NCBI GenBank assembly: GCA_015183035.1
Contig: JACZZP010000019.1
Coordinates: 434,001-498,000, forward strand
From: Meloidogyne chitwoodi
Lineage: Eukaryota; Nematoda; Chromadorea; Rhabditida; Meloidogynidae
Reading direction: 5' to 3'
DNA length: 64,000 nucleotides
Shown here: one piece after another, positions 14,561 through 27,960 of the stretch
How the letters are laid out: the number at the start of each line of letters is the position of its first letter
Numbering within the stretch: the first letter of the stretch is position 1
Notes under the pieces: generated by a model
What the model saw: the letters and a program-made list of their open reading frames with translations, nothing else
Databases searched by the model: none
Told to the model about the DNA's origin: nothing
Made by a program: the position numbers and the translations under genes

Positions 14561-17500
14561 TTTTGTGAGAAATATTAGGAGTTAGTTAGATTATTTTTTT
14601 TAAGAAATATTCTATAAAATTATAATCATAAAATTTTAGAATAATTAAATTCAAATTTTCTTTGAAAAATATTTTGAAAAGCTCCGAAGAAAAAATTTCA
14701 TTCAAGCATTCTTATAGGATTTTGTGAGAAATATTAGGAGTTAGTTAGAATTATTTTTTTAAAGAAATATTCTATAAAATTATAATCATAAAATTTTAGA
14801 ATAATTAAATTCAAATTTTCTTTGAAAAATATTTTGAAAAGCTCCGAAGAAAATATTTCATTCAAGCATTCTTATAGGATTTTGTGAGAAATATTAGGAT
14901 TTAGTTAGAATTATTTTTTTAAGAAATATTCTATAAAATTATAATCTTAAAATTTTAGAATAATTAAATTCAGATTTTCTTTGAAAAATATTTTGAAAAG
15001 CTCCGAAGAAAATATTTCATTCAAGCATTCTTATAGGATTTTGTGAGAAATATTTGGAGCTAATTAGAATTATTTTTTTAAGAAATATTCTATAAAATTA
15101 TAATCATAAAATTTTAGAATAATTAAATTCAAATTTTCTTTGAAAAATATTTTGAAAAGTTCCGAAGAAAAAATTTCATTCAAGCATTCTTATAGGATTT
15201 TGTGAGAAATATTAGGAGTTAGTTAGAATTATTTTTTTAAAGAAATATTCTATAAAATTATAATCATAAAATTTTAGAATAATTAAATTCAAATTTTCTT
15301 TGAAAAATATTTTGAAAAGCTCCGAAGAAAATATTTCATTCAAGCATTCTTATAGGATTTTGTGAGAAATATTAGGATTTAGTTAGAATTATTTTTTTAA
15401 GAAATATTCTATAAAATTATAATCTTAAAATTTTAGAATAATTAAATTCAGATTTTCTTTGAAAAATATTTTGAAAAGCTCCGAAGAAAATATTTCATTC
15501 AAGCATTCTTATAGGATTTTGTGAGAAATATTTGGAGCTATTTAGAATTATTTTTTTAAGAAATATTCTATAAAATTATAATCATAAAATTTTAGAATAA
15601 TTAAATTCAAATTTTCTTTGAAAAATATTTTGAAAAGTTCCGAAGAAAAAATTTCATTCAAGCATTCTTATAGGATTTTGTGAGAAATATTAGGAGTTAG
15701 TTAGAATTATTTTTTTTAAGAAATATTCTATAAAATTATAATCATAAAATTTTAGAATAATTAAATTCAAATTTTCTTTGAAAAATATTTTGAAAAGTTC
15801 CGAAGAAAATATTTCATTCAAGCATTCCTATAGGATTTTGTGAGAAATATTAGGAGTTAGTTAGAATTATTTTTTTAAGAAATATTCTATAAAATTATAA
15901 TAATAAAATTTTAGAATAATTAAATTCAGATTTTCTTTGAAAAATATTTTGAAAAGCTCCGAAGAAAAAATTTCATTCAAGCATTCTTATAGGATTTTGT
16001 GAGAAATATTAGGATTTAGTTAGAATTATTTTTTTAAGAAATATTCTATAAAATTATAATCTTAAAATTTTAGAATAATTAAATTCAGATTTTCTTTGAA
16101 AAATATTTTGAAAAGCTCCGAAGAAAATATTTCATTCAAGCATTCTTATAGGATTTTGTGAGAAATATTAGGATTTAGTTAGATTATTTTTTTAAGAAAT
16201 ATTCTATAAAATTATAATAATAAAATTTTAGAATAATTAAATTCAGATTTTCTTTGAAAAATATTTTGAAAAGCTCCGAAGAAAATATTTCATTCAAGCA
16301 TTCTTATAGGATTTTGTGAGAAATATTTGGAGCTATTTAGAATTATTTTTTTAAGAAATATTCTATAAAATTATAATAATAAAATTTTAGAATAATTAAA
16401 TTCAGATTTTCTTTGAAAAATATTTTGAAAAGCTCCGAAGAAAATATTTCATTCAAGCATTCTTATAGGATTTTGTGAGAAATATTAGGAGTTAGTTAGA
16501 ATTATTTTTTTTAAGAAATATTCTATAAAATTATAATCTTAAAATTTTAGAATAATTAAATTCAGATTTTCTTTGAAAAATATTTTGAAAAGCTCCGAAG
16601 AAAATATTTCATTCAAGCATTCTTATAGGATTTTGTGAGAAATATTAGGAGTTAGTTAGAATTATTTTTTTTAAGAAATATTCTATAAAATTATAATCTT
16701 AAAATTTTAGAATAATTAAATTCAGATTTTCTTTGAAAAATATTTTGAAAAGCTCCGAAGAAAATATTTCATTCAAGCATTCTTATAGGATTTTGTGAGA
16801 AATATTAGGAGTTAGTTAGAATTATTTTTTTTAAGAAATATTCTATAAAATTATAATCTTAAAATTTTAGAATAATTAAATTCAGATTTTCTTTGAAAAA
16901 TATTTTGAAAAGCTCCGAAGAAAATATTTCATTCAAGCATTCTTATAGGATTTTGTGAGAAATATTAGGAGTTAGTTAGAATTATTTTTTTTAAGAAATA
17001 TTCTATAAAATTATAATCTTAAAATTTTAGAATAATTAAATTCAGATTTTCTTTGAAAAATATTTTGAAAAGCTCCGAAGAAAATATTTCATTCAAGCAT
17101 TCTTATAGGATTTTGTGAGAAATATTAGGATTTAGTTAGAATTATTTTTTTAAGAAATATTCTATAAAATTATAATCTTAAAATTTTAGAATAATTAAAT
17201 TCAGATTTTCTTTGAAAAATATTTTGAAAAGCTCCGAAGAAAAAATTTCATTCAAGCATTCTTATAGGATTTTGTGAGAAATATTAGGAGTTAGTTAGAA
17301 TTATTTTTTTTAAGAAATATTCTATAAAATTATAATCTTAAAATTTTAGAATAATTAAATTCAGATTTTCTTTGAAAAATATTTTGAAAAGCTCCGAAGA
17401 AAATATTTCATTCAAGCATTCTTATAGGATTTTGTGAGAAATATTAGGATTTAGTTAGAATTATTTTTTTAAGAAATATTCTATAAAATTATAATCTTAA

Positions 17501-20500
17501 AATTTTAGAATAATTAAATTCAGATTTTCTTTGAAAAATATTTTGAAAAGCTCCGAAGAAAATATTTCATTCAAGCATTCTTATAGGATTTTGTGAGAAA
17601 TATTAGGATTTAGTTAGAATTATTTTTTTAAGAAATATTCTATAAAATTATAATCTTAAAATTTTAGAATAATTAAATTCAGATTTTCTTTGAAAAATAT
17701 TTTGAAAAGCTCCGAAGAAAAAATTTCATTCAAGCATTCTTATAGGATTTTGTGAGAAATATTAGGAGTTAGTTAGAATTATTTTTTTTAAGAAATATTC
17801 TATAAAATTATAATCTTAAAATTTTAGAATAATTAAATTCAGATTTTCTTTGAAAAATATTTTGAAAAGCTCCGAAGAAAATATTTCATTCAAGCATTCT
17901 TATAGGATTTTGTGAGAAATATTAGGATTTAGTTAGAATTATTTTTTTAAGAAATATTCTATAAAATTATAATCTTAAAATTTTAGAATAATTAAATTCA
18001 GATTTTCTTTGAAAAATATTTTGAAAAGCTCCGAAGAAAATATTTCATTCAAGCATTCTTATAGGATTTTGTGAGAAATATTAGGATTTAGTTAGAATTA
18101 TTTTTTTAAGAAATATTCTATAAAATTATAATCTTAAAATTTTAGAATAATTAAATTCAGATTTTCTTTGAAAAATATTTTGAAAAGCTCCGAAGAAAAT
18201 ATTTCATTCAAGCATTCTTATAGGATTTTGTGAGAAATATTAGGAGAAAGTTAAAATAATTTTTTTTAAGAAATATTCTATAAAATTATAATCATAAAAT
18301 TTTAGAATAATTACATTCAGATTTTCTTTGAAAAATATTTTGAAAAGCTCCGAAGAAAAAATTTCATTCAAGCATTCTTATAGGATTTTGTGAGAAATAT
18401 TAGGAGTTAGTTAGAATTATTTTTTTGAGAAATATTCTATAAAATTATAATCTTAAAATTTTAGAATAATTAAATTCAGATTTTCTTTGAAAAATATTTT
18501 GAAAAGCTCCGAAGAAAATATTTCATTCAAGCATTCTTATAGGATTTTGTGAGAAATATTAGGAGTTAGTTAGAATTATTTTTTTTAAGAAATATTCTAT
18601 AAAATTATAATAATAAAATTTTAGAATAATTAAATTCAGATTTTCTTTGAAAAATATTTTGAAAAGCTCCGAAGAAAATATTTCATTCAAGCATTCTTAT
18701 AGGATTTTGTGAGAAATATTAGGATTTAGTTAGAATTATTTTTTTAAGAAATATTCTATAAAATTATAATAATAAAATTTTAGAATAATTAAATTCAGAT
18801 TTTCTTTGAAAAATATTTTGAAAAGCTCCGAAGAAAATATTTCATTCAAGCATTCTTATAGGATTTTGTGAGAAATATTAGGAGTTAGTTAGAATTATTT
18901 TTTTTAAGAAATATTCTATAAAATTATAATCTTAAAATTTTAGAATAATTAAATTCAGATTTTCTTTTAAAAATATTTTGAAAAGTTCCGAAGAAAATAT
19001 TTCATTCAAGCATTCTTATAGGATTTTGTGAGAAATATTTGGAGCTATTTAGAATTATTTTTTTAAGAAATATTCTATAAAATTATAATAATAAAATTTT
19101 AGAATAATTAAATTCAGATTTTCTTTGAAAAATATTTTGAAAAGCTCCGAAGAAAATATTTCATTCAAGCATTCTTATAGGATTTTGTGAGAAATATTAG
19201 GAGTTAGTTAGAATTATTTTTTTTAAGAAATATTCTATAAAATTATAATCTTAAAATTTTAGAATAATTAAATTCAGATTTTCTTTTAAAAATATTTTGA
19301 AAAGTTCCGAAGAAAATATTTCATTCAAGCATTCCTATAGGATTTTGTGAGAAATATTAGGAGTTAGTTAGAATTATTTTTTTAAGAAATATTCTATAAA
19401 ATTATAATAATAAAATTTTAGAATAATTAAATTCAGATTTTCTTTGAAAAATATTTTGAAAAGCTCCGAAGAAAATATTTCATTCAAGCATTCTTATAGG
19501 ATTTTGTGAGAAATATTTGGAGCTATTTAGAATTATTTTTTTAAGAAATATTCTATAAAATTATAATAATAAAATTTTAGAATAATTAAATTCAGATTTT
19601 CTTTGAAAAATATTTTGAAAAGCTCCGAAGAAAATATTTCATTCAAGCATTCTTATAGGATTTTGTGAGAAATATTAGGAGTTAGTTAGAATTATTTTTT
19701 TTAAGAAATATTCTATAAAATTATAATCTTAAAATTTTAGAATAATTAAATTCAGATTTTCTTTTAAAAATATTTTGAAAAGTTCCGAAGAAAATATTTC
19801 ATTCAAGCATTCCTATAGGATTTTGTGAGAAATATTAGGAGTTAGTTAGAATTATTTTTTTAAGAAATATTCTATAAAATTATAATAATAAAATTTTAGA
19901 ATAATTAAATTCAGATTTTCTTTTAAAAATATTTTGAAAAGTTCCGAAGAAAATATTTCATTCAAGCATTCCTATAGGATTTTGTGAGAAATATTAGGAG
20001 TTAGTTAGAATTATTTTTTTAAGAAATATTCTATAAAATTATAATAATAAAATTTTAGAATAATTAAATTCAGATTTTCTTTGAAAAATATTTTGAAAAG
20101 CTCCGAAGAAAATATTTCATTCAAGCATTCTTATAGGATTTTGTGAGAAATATTTGGAGCTATTTAGAATTATTTTTTTAAGAAATATTCTATAAAATTA
20201 TAATAATAAAATTTTAGAATAATTAAATTCAGATTTTCTTTGAAAAATATTTTGAAAAGCTCCGAAGAAAATATTTCATTCAAGCATTCTTATAGGATTT
20301 TGTGAGAAATATTAGGAGTTAGTTAGAATTATTTTTTTTAAGAAATATTCTATAAAATTATAATCTTAAAATTTTAGAATAATTAAATTCAGATTTTCTT
20401 TTAAAAATATTTTGAAAAGTTCCGAAGAAAATATTTCATTCAAGCATTCCTATAGGATTTTGTGAGAAATATTAGGAGTTAGTTAGAATTATTTTTTTAA

Positions 20501-23500
20501 GAAATATTCTATAAAATTATAATAATAAAATTTTAGAATAATTAAATTCAGATTTTCTTTGAAAAATATTTTGAAAAGCTCCGAAGAAAATATTTCATTC
20601 AAGCATTCTTATAGGATTTTGTGAGAAATATTTGGAGCTATTTAGAATTATTTTTTTAAGAAATATTCTATAAAATTATAATAATAAAATTTTAGAATAA
20701 TTAAATTCAGATTTTCTTTGAAAAATATTTTGAAAAGCTCCGAAGAAAATATTTCATTCAAGCATTCTTATAGGATTTTGTGAGAAATATTAGGAGTTAG
20801 TTAGAATTATTTTTTTTAAGAAATATTCTATAAAATTATAATCTTAAAATTTTAGAATAATTAAATTCAGATTTTCTTTGAAAAATATTTTGAAAAGCTC
20901 CGAAGAAAATATTTCATTCAAGCATTCTTATAGGATTTTGTGAGAAATATTTGGAGCTATTTAGAATTATTTTTTTAAGAAATATTCTATAAAATTATAA
21001 TAATAAAATTTTAGAATAATTAAATTCAGATTTTCTTTGAAAAATATTTTGAAAAGCTCCGAAGAAAATATTTCATTCAAGCATTCTTATAGGATTTTGT
21101 GAGAAATATTTGGAGCTATTTAGAATTATTTTTTTAAGAAATATTCTATAAAATTATAATAATAAAATTTTAGAATAATTAAATTCAGATTTTCTTTGAA
21201 AAATATTTTGAAAAGCTCCGAAGAAAATATTTCATTCAAGCATTCTTATAGGATTTTGTGAGAAATATTAGGAGTTAGTTAGAATTATTTTTTTTAAGAA
21301 ATATTCTATAAAATTATAATCTTAAAATTTTAGAATAATTAAATTCAGATTTTCTTTTAAAAATATTTTGAAAAGTTCCGAAGAAAATATTTCATTCAAG
21401 CATTCCTATAGGATTTTGTGAGAAATATTAGGAGTTAGTTAGAATTATTTTTTTAAGAAATATTCTATAAAATTATAATAATAAAATTTTAGAATAATTA
21501 AATTCAGATTTTCTTTGAAAAATATTTTGAAAAGCTCCGAAGAAAATATTTCATTCAAGCATTCTTATAGGATTTTGTGAGAAATATTTGGAGCTATTTA
21601 GAATTATTTTTTTAAGAAATATTCTATAAAATTATAATAATAAAATTTTAGAATAATTAAATTCAGATTTTCTTTGAAAAATATTTTGAAAAGCTCCGAA
21701 GAAAATATTTCATTCAAGCATTCTTATAGGATTTTGTGAGAAATATTAGGAGTTAGTTAGAATTATTTTTTTTAAGAAATATTCTATAAAATTATAATCT
21801 TAAAATTTTAGAATAATTAAATTCAGATTTTCTTTGAAAAATATTTTGAAAAGCTCCGAAGAAAATATTTCATTCAAGCATTCCTATAGGATTTTGTGAG
21901 AAATATTAGGAGTTAGTTAGAATTATTTTTTTAAGAAATATTCTATAAAATTATAATAATAAAATTTTAGAATAATTAAATTCAGATTTTCTTTGAAAAA
22001 TATTTTGAAAAGCTCCGAAGAAAATATTTCATTCAAGCATTCTTATAGGATTTTGTGAGAAATATTTGGAGCTATTTAGAATTATTTTTTTAAGAAATAT
22101 TCTATAAAATTATAATAATAAAATTTTAGAATAATTAAATTCAGATTTTCTTTGAAAAATATTTTGAAAAGCTCCGAAGAAAATATTTCATTCAAGCATT
22201 CTTATAGGATTTTGTGAGAAATATTAGGAGTTAGTTAGAATTATTTTTTTTAAGAAATATTCTATAAAATTATAATCTTAAAATTTTAGAATAATTAAAT
22301 TCAGATTTTCTTTGAAAAATATTTTGAAAAGCTCCGAAGAAAATATTTCATTCAAGCATTCTTATAGGATTTTGTGAGAAATATTAGGAGTTAGTTAGAA
22401 TTATTTTTTTAAGAAATATTCTATAAAATTATAATCTTAAAATTTTAGAATAATTAAATTCAGATTTTCTTTGAAAAATATTTTGAAAAGCTCCGAAGAA
22501 AATATTTCATTCAAGCATTCTTATAGGATTTTGTGAGAAATATTAGGAGTTAGTTAGAATTATTTTTTTAAGAAATATTCTATAAAATTATAATCTTAAA
22601 ATTTTAGAATAATTAAATTCAGATTTTCTTTGAAAAATATTTTGAAAAGCTCCGAAGAAAATATTTCATTCAAGCATTCTTATAGGATTTTGTGAGAAAT
22701 ATTAGGAGTTAGTTAGAATTATTTTTTTAAGAAATATTCTATAAAATTATAATCTTAAAATTTTAGAATAATTAAATTCAGATTTTCTTTGAAAAATATT
22801 TTGAAAAGCTCCGAAGAAAATATTTCATTCAAGCATTCTTATAGGATTTTGTGAGAAATATTAGGAGTTAGTTAGAATTATTTTTTTTAAGAAATATTCT
22901 ATAAAATTATAATCTTAAAATTTTAGAATAATTAAATTCAGATTTTCTTTGAAAAATATTTTGAAAAGCTCCGAAGAAAATATTTCATTCAAGCATTCTT
23001 ATAGGATTTTGTGAGAAATATTAGGATTTAGTTAGAATTATTTTTTTAAGAAATATTCTATAAAATTATAATCTTAAAATTTTAGAATAATTAAATTCAG
23101 ATTTTCTTTGAAAAATATTTTGAAAAGCTCCGAAGAAAATATTTCATTCAAGCATTCTTATAGGATTTTGTGAGAAATATTTGGAGCTATTTAGAATTAT
23201 TTTTTTAAGAAATATTCTATAAAATTATAATCATAAAATTTTAGAATAATTAAATTCAGATTTTCTTTGAAAAATATTTTGAAAAGTTCCGAAGAAAAAT
23301 ATTTCATTCAAGCATTCTTATAGGATTTTGTGAGAAATATTAGGAGTTAGTTAGAATTATTTTTTTTAAGAAATATTCTATAAAATTATAATCATAAAAT
23401 TTTAGAATAATTAAATTCAAATTTTCTTTGAAAAATATTTTGAAAAGTTCCGAAGAAAATATTTCATTCAAGCATTCCTATAGGATTTTGTGAGAAATAT

Positions 23501-26500
23501 TAGGAGTTAGTTAGAATTATTTTTTTAAGAAATATTCTATAAAATTATAATAATAAAATTTTAGAATAATTAAATTCAGATTTTCTTTGAAAAATATTTT
23601 GAAAAGCTCCGAAGAAAATATTTCATTCAAGCATTCTTATAGGATTTTGTGAGAAATATTAGGAGTTAGTTAGAATTATTTTTTTTAAGAAATATTCTAT
23701 AAAATTATAATCTTAAAATTTTAGAATAATTAAATTCAGATTTTCTTTGAAAAATATTTTGAAAAGCTCCGAAGAAAATATTTCATTCAAGCATTCTTAT
23801 AGGATTTTGTGAGAAATATTAGGAGTTAGTTAGAATTATTTTTTTTAAGAAATATTCTATAAAATTATAATCTTAAAATTTTAGAATAATTAAATTCAGA
23901 TTTTCTTTGAAAAATATTTTGAAAAGCTCCGAAGAAAATATTTCATTCAAGCATTCTTATAGGATTTTGTGAGAAATATTTGGAGCTATTTAGAATTATT
24001 TTTTTAAGAAATATTCTATAAAATTATAATAATAAAATTTTAGAATAATTAAATTCAGATTTTCTTTGAAAAATATTTTGAAAAGCTCCGAAGAAAATAT
24101 TTCATTCAAGCATTCTTATAGGATTTTGTGAGAAATATTAGGAGTTAGTTAGAATTATTTTTTTTAAGAAATATTCTATAAAATTATAATCTTAAAATTT
24201 TAGAATAATTAAATTCAGATTTTCTTTGAAAAATATTTTGAAAAGCTCCGAAGAAAATATTTCATTCAAGCATTCTTATAGGATTTTGTGAGAAATATTA
24301 GGAGTTAGTTAGAATTATTTTTTTTAAGAAATATTCTATAAAATTATAATCTTAAAATTTTAGAATAATTAAATTCAGATTTTCTTTGAAAAATATTTTG
24401 AAAAGCTCCGAAGAAAATATTTCATTCAAGCATTCTTATAGGATTTTGTGAGAAATATTAGGAGTTAGTTAGAATTATTTTTTTTAAGAAATATTCTATA
24501 AAATTATAATCTTAAAATTTTAGAATAATTAAATTCAGATTTTCTTTGAAAAATATTTTGAAAAGCTCCGAAGAAAATATTTTATTCAAGCATTCTTATA
24601 GGATTTTGTGAGAAATATTAGGATTTAGTTAGAATTATTTTTTTAAGAAATATTCTATAAAATTATAATCTTAAAATTTTAGAATAATTAAATTCAGATT
24701 TTCTTTGAAAAATATTTTGAAAAGCTCCGAAGAAAAAATTTCATTCAAGCATTCTTATAGGATTTTGTGAGAAATATTAGGAGTTAGTTAGAATTATTTT
24801 TTTTAAGAAATATTCTATAAAATTATAATCTTAAAATTTTAGAATAATTAAATTCAGATTTTCTTTGAAAAATATTTTGAAAAGCTCCGAAGAAAATATT
24901 TCATTCAAGCATTCTTATAGGATTTTGTGAGAAATATTAGGATTTAGTTAGAATTATTTTTTTAAGAAATATTCTATAAAATTATAATCTTAAAATTTTA
25001 GAATAATTAAATTCAGATTTTCTTTGAAAAATATTTTGAAAAGCTCCGAAGAAAATATTTCATTCAAGCATTCTTATAGGATTTTGTGAGAAATATTAGG
25101 ATTTAGTTAGAATTATTTTTTTAAGAAATATTCTATAAAATTATAATCTTAAAATTTTAGAATAATTAAATTCAGATTTTCTTTGAAAAATATTTTGAAA
25201 AGCTCCGAAGAAAATATTTCATTCAAGCATTCTTATAGGATTTTGTGAGAAATATTAGGATTTAGTTAGAATTATTTTTTTTAAGAAATATTCTATAAAA
25301 TTATAATCTTAAAATTTTAGAATAATTAAATTCAGATTTTCTTTGAAAAATATTTTGAAAAGCTCCGAAGAAAATATTTCATTCAAGCATTCTTATAGGA
25401 TTTTGTGAGAAATATTAGGAGTTAGTTAGAATTATTTTTTTTAAGAAATATTCTATAAAATTATAATCTTAAAATTTTAGAATAATTAAATTCAGATTTT
25501 CTTTGAAAAATATTTTGAAAAGCTCCGAAGAAAATATTTCATTCAAGCATTCTTATAGGATTTTGTGAGAAATATTAGGATTTAGTTAGAATTATTTTTT
25601 TAAGAAATATTCTATAAAATTATAATCTTAAAATTTTAGAATAATTAAATTCAGATTTTCTTTGAAAAATATTTTGAAAAGCTCCGAAGAAAATATTTCA
25701 TTCAAGCATTCTTATAGGATTTTGTGAGAAATATTAGGAGTTAGTTAGAATTATTTTTTTTAAGAAATATTCTATAAAATTATAATCTTAAAATTTTAGA
25801 ATAATTAAATTCAGATTTTCTTTGAAAAATATTTTGAAAAGCTCCGAAGAAAATATTTCATTCAAGCATTCTTATAGGATTTTGTGAGAAATATTAGGAG
25901 TTAGTTAGAATTATTTTTTTTAAGAAATATTCTATAAAATTATAATCTTAAAATTTTAGAATAATTAAATTCAGATTTTCTTTGAAAAATATTTTGAAAA
26001 GCTCCGAAGAAAATATTTCATTCAAGCATTCTTATAGGATTTTGTGAGAAATATTAGGATTTAGTTAGAATTATTTTTTTAAGAAATATTCTATAAAATT
26101 ATAATCTTAAAATTTTAGAATAATTAAATTCAGATTTTCTTTGAAAAATATTTTGAAAAGCTCCGAAGAAAAAATTTCATTCAAGCATTCTTATAGGATT
26201 TTGTGAGAAATATTAGGAGTTAGTTAGAATTATTTTTTTTAAGAAATATTCTATAAAATTATAATCTTAAAATTTTAGAATAATTAAATTCAGATTTTCT
26301 TTGAAAAATATTTTGAAAAGCTCCGAAGAAAATATTTCATTCAAGCATTCTTATAGGATTTTGTGAGAAATATTAGGATTTAGTTAGAATTATTTTTTTA
26401 AGAAATATTCTATAAAATTATAATCTTAAAATTTTAGAATAATTAAATTCAGATTTTCTTTGAAAAATATTTTGAAAAGCTCCGAAGAAAATATTTCATT

Positions 26501-27697
26501 CAAGCATTCTTATAGGATTTTGTGAGAAATATTAGGAGTTAGTTAGAATTATTTTTTTTAAGAAATATTCTATAAAATTATAATCTTAAAATTTTAGAAT
26601 AATTAAATTCAGATTTTCTTTGAAAAATATTTTGAAAAGCTCCGAAGAAAATATTTCATTCAAGCATTCTTATAGGATTTTGTGAGAAATATTAGGATTT
26701 AGTTAGAATTATTTTTTTAAGAAATATTCTATAAAATTATAATCTTAAAATTTTAGAATAATTAAATTCAGATTTTCTTTGAAAAATATTTTGAAAAGCT
26801 CCGAAGAAAATATTTCATTCAAGCATTCTTATAGGATTTTGTGAGAAATATTAGGATTTAGTTAGAATTATTTTTTTAAGAAATATTCTATAAAATTATA
26901 ATCTTAAAATTTTAGAATAATTAAATTCAGATTTTCTTTGAAAAATATTTTGAAAAGCTCCGAAGAAAATATTTCATTCAAGCATTCTTATAGGATTTTG
27001 TGAGAAATATTAGGAGTTAGTTAGAATTATTTTTTTAAAGAAATATTCTATAAAATTATAATCATAAAATTTTAGAATAATTAAATTCAGATTTTCTTTG
27101 AAAAATATTTTGAAAAGCTCCGAAGAAAATATTTCATTCAAGCATTCTTATAGGATTTTGTGAGAAATATTAGGATTTAGTTAGAATTATTTTTTTAAGA
27201 AATATTCTATAAAATTATAATCTTAAAATTTTAGAATAATTAAATTCAGATTTTCTTTGAAAAATATTTTGAAAAGCTCCGAAGAAAAAATTTCATTCAA
27301 GCATTCTTATAGGATTTTGTGAGAAATATTAGGAGTTAGTTAGAATTATTTTTTTTAAGAAATATTCTATAAAATTATAATCTTAAAATTTTAGAATAAT
27401 TAAATTCAGATTTTCTTTTAAAAATATTTTGAAAAGCTCCGAATAAAATATTTCATTCAAGCATTCTTATAGGATTTTGTGAGAAATATTAGGAGTTAGT
27501 TAGAATTATTTTTTTAAGAAATATTCTATAAAATTATAATAATAAAATTTTAGAATAATTAAATTCAGATTTTCTTTTAAAAATATTTTGAAAAGCTCCG
27601 AAGAAAAAATTTAATTCAAGCATTCTTATAGGATTTTGTGAGAAATATTAAGAGTTATTTAGAATTATTTTTTTTAAGAAATATTCTATAAAATTAT

Positions 27698-27960
27698 TTT
27701 AAAAAACTTAAGATCATTAAAAAAATTAATATATTTCATCAAATTATTTTATAAAGTAAAATTATTTATATTAAATCTAATCTTATGAGCTTACATATGT
27801 ATATAATAAATTTTAATTAAATTTAATACCTAATTGTCATTATTTTATTATTAAATAATAAATATAAAAATAACATTATTAATTTTATTAATTAATTACA
27901 ATAAATTAATATCATTATTATTCGTCAAATTATGTTCCTATTTACCATAATTTTGTTTAC
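27698..27960. other. AT-rich junction between satellite and Argonaute fragment
   Basis: Unique AT-rich sequence with no open frame. The satellite stops abruptly after TATAAAATTAT at about 27697. No MID or PIWI coding is visible on the minus strand here, although the Argonaute-like fragment immediately to the right would need it. Confidence 0.6.

Larger units (their letters stand above)
170..27697. repeat. 27.5-kb satellite DNA array, 159/160-bp monomer
   Basis: About 172 head-to-tail copies of one AT-rich monomer fill this stretch without interruption. The only GC-richer marker in each copy is GCTCCGAAGAAAA. Successive markers lie 159 or 160 bases apart (for example 341, 501, 661), the difference being a run of seven or eight T. 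One monomer near 670-820 is only 151 bases because it lacks part of CAAGCATTCT. Copies differ by a few diagnostic changes: GAGTTAGTTAG, GATTTAGTTAG, GAGCTATTTAG or GAGCCATTTAG after GAAATATT; AATCTTA, AATCATA or AATAATA; GCTCCG or GTTCCG; ATTCTTATAGG or ATTCCTATAGG. No frame stays open through a monomer, so it is non-coding. The left edge holds a truncated, deleted monomer. The right edge degrades over the last two copies. I do not match it to a named satellite family. Confidence 0.97.

Noticed and set aside
170..27697. Spaced repeats reminiscent of a CRISPR array or a repeat protein gene
   Set aside because: Whole monomers are nearly identical, with no unique spacers, and no frame remains open through a monomer. 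This is satellite DNA.
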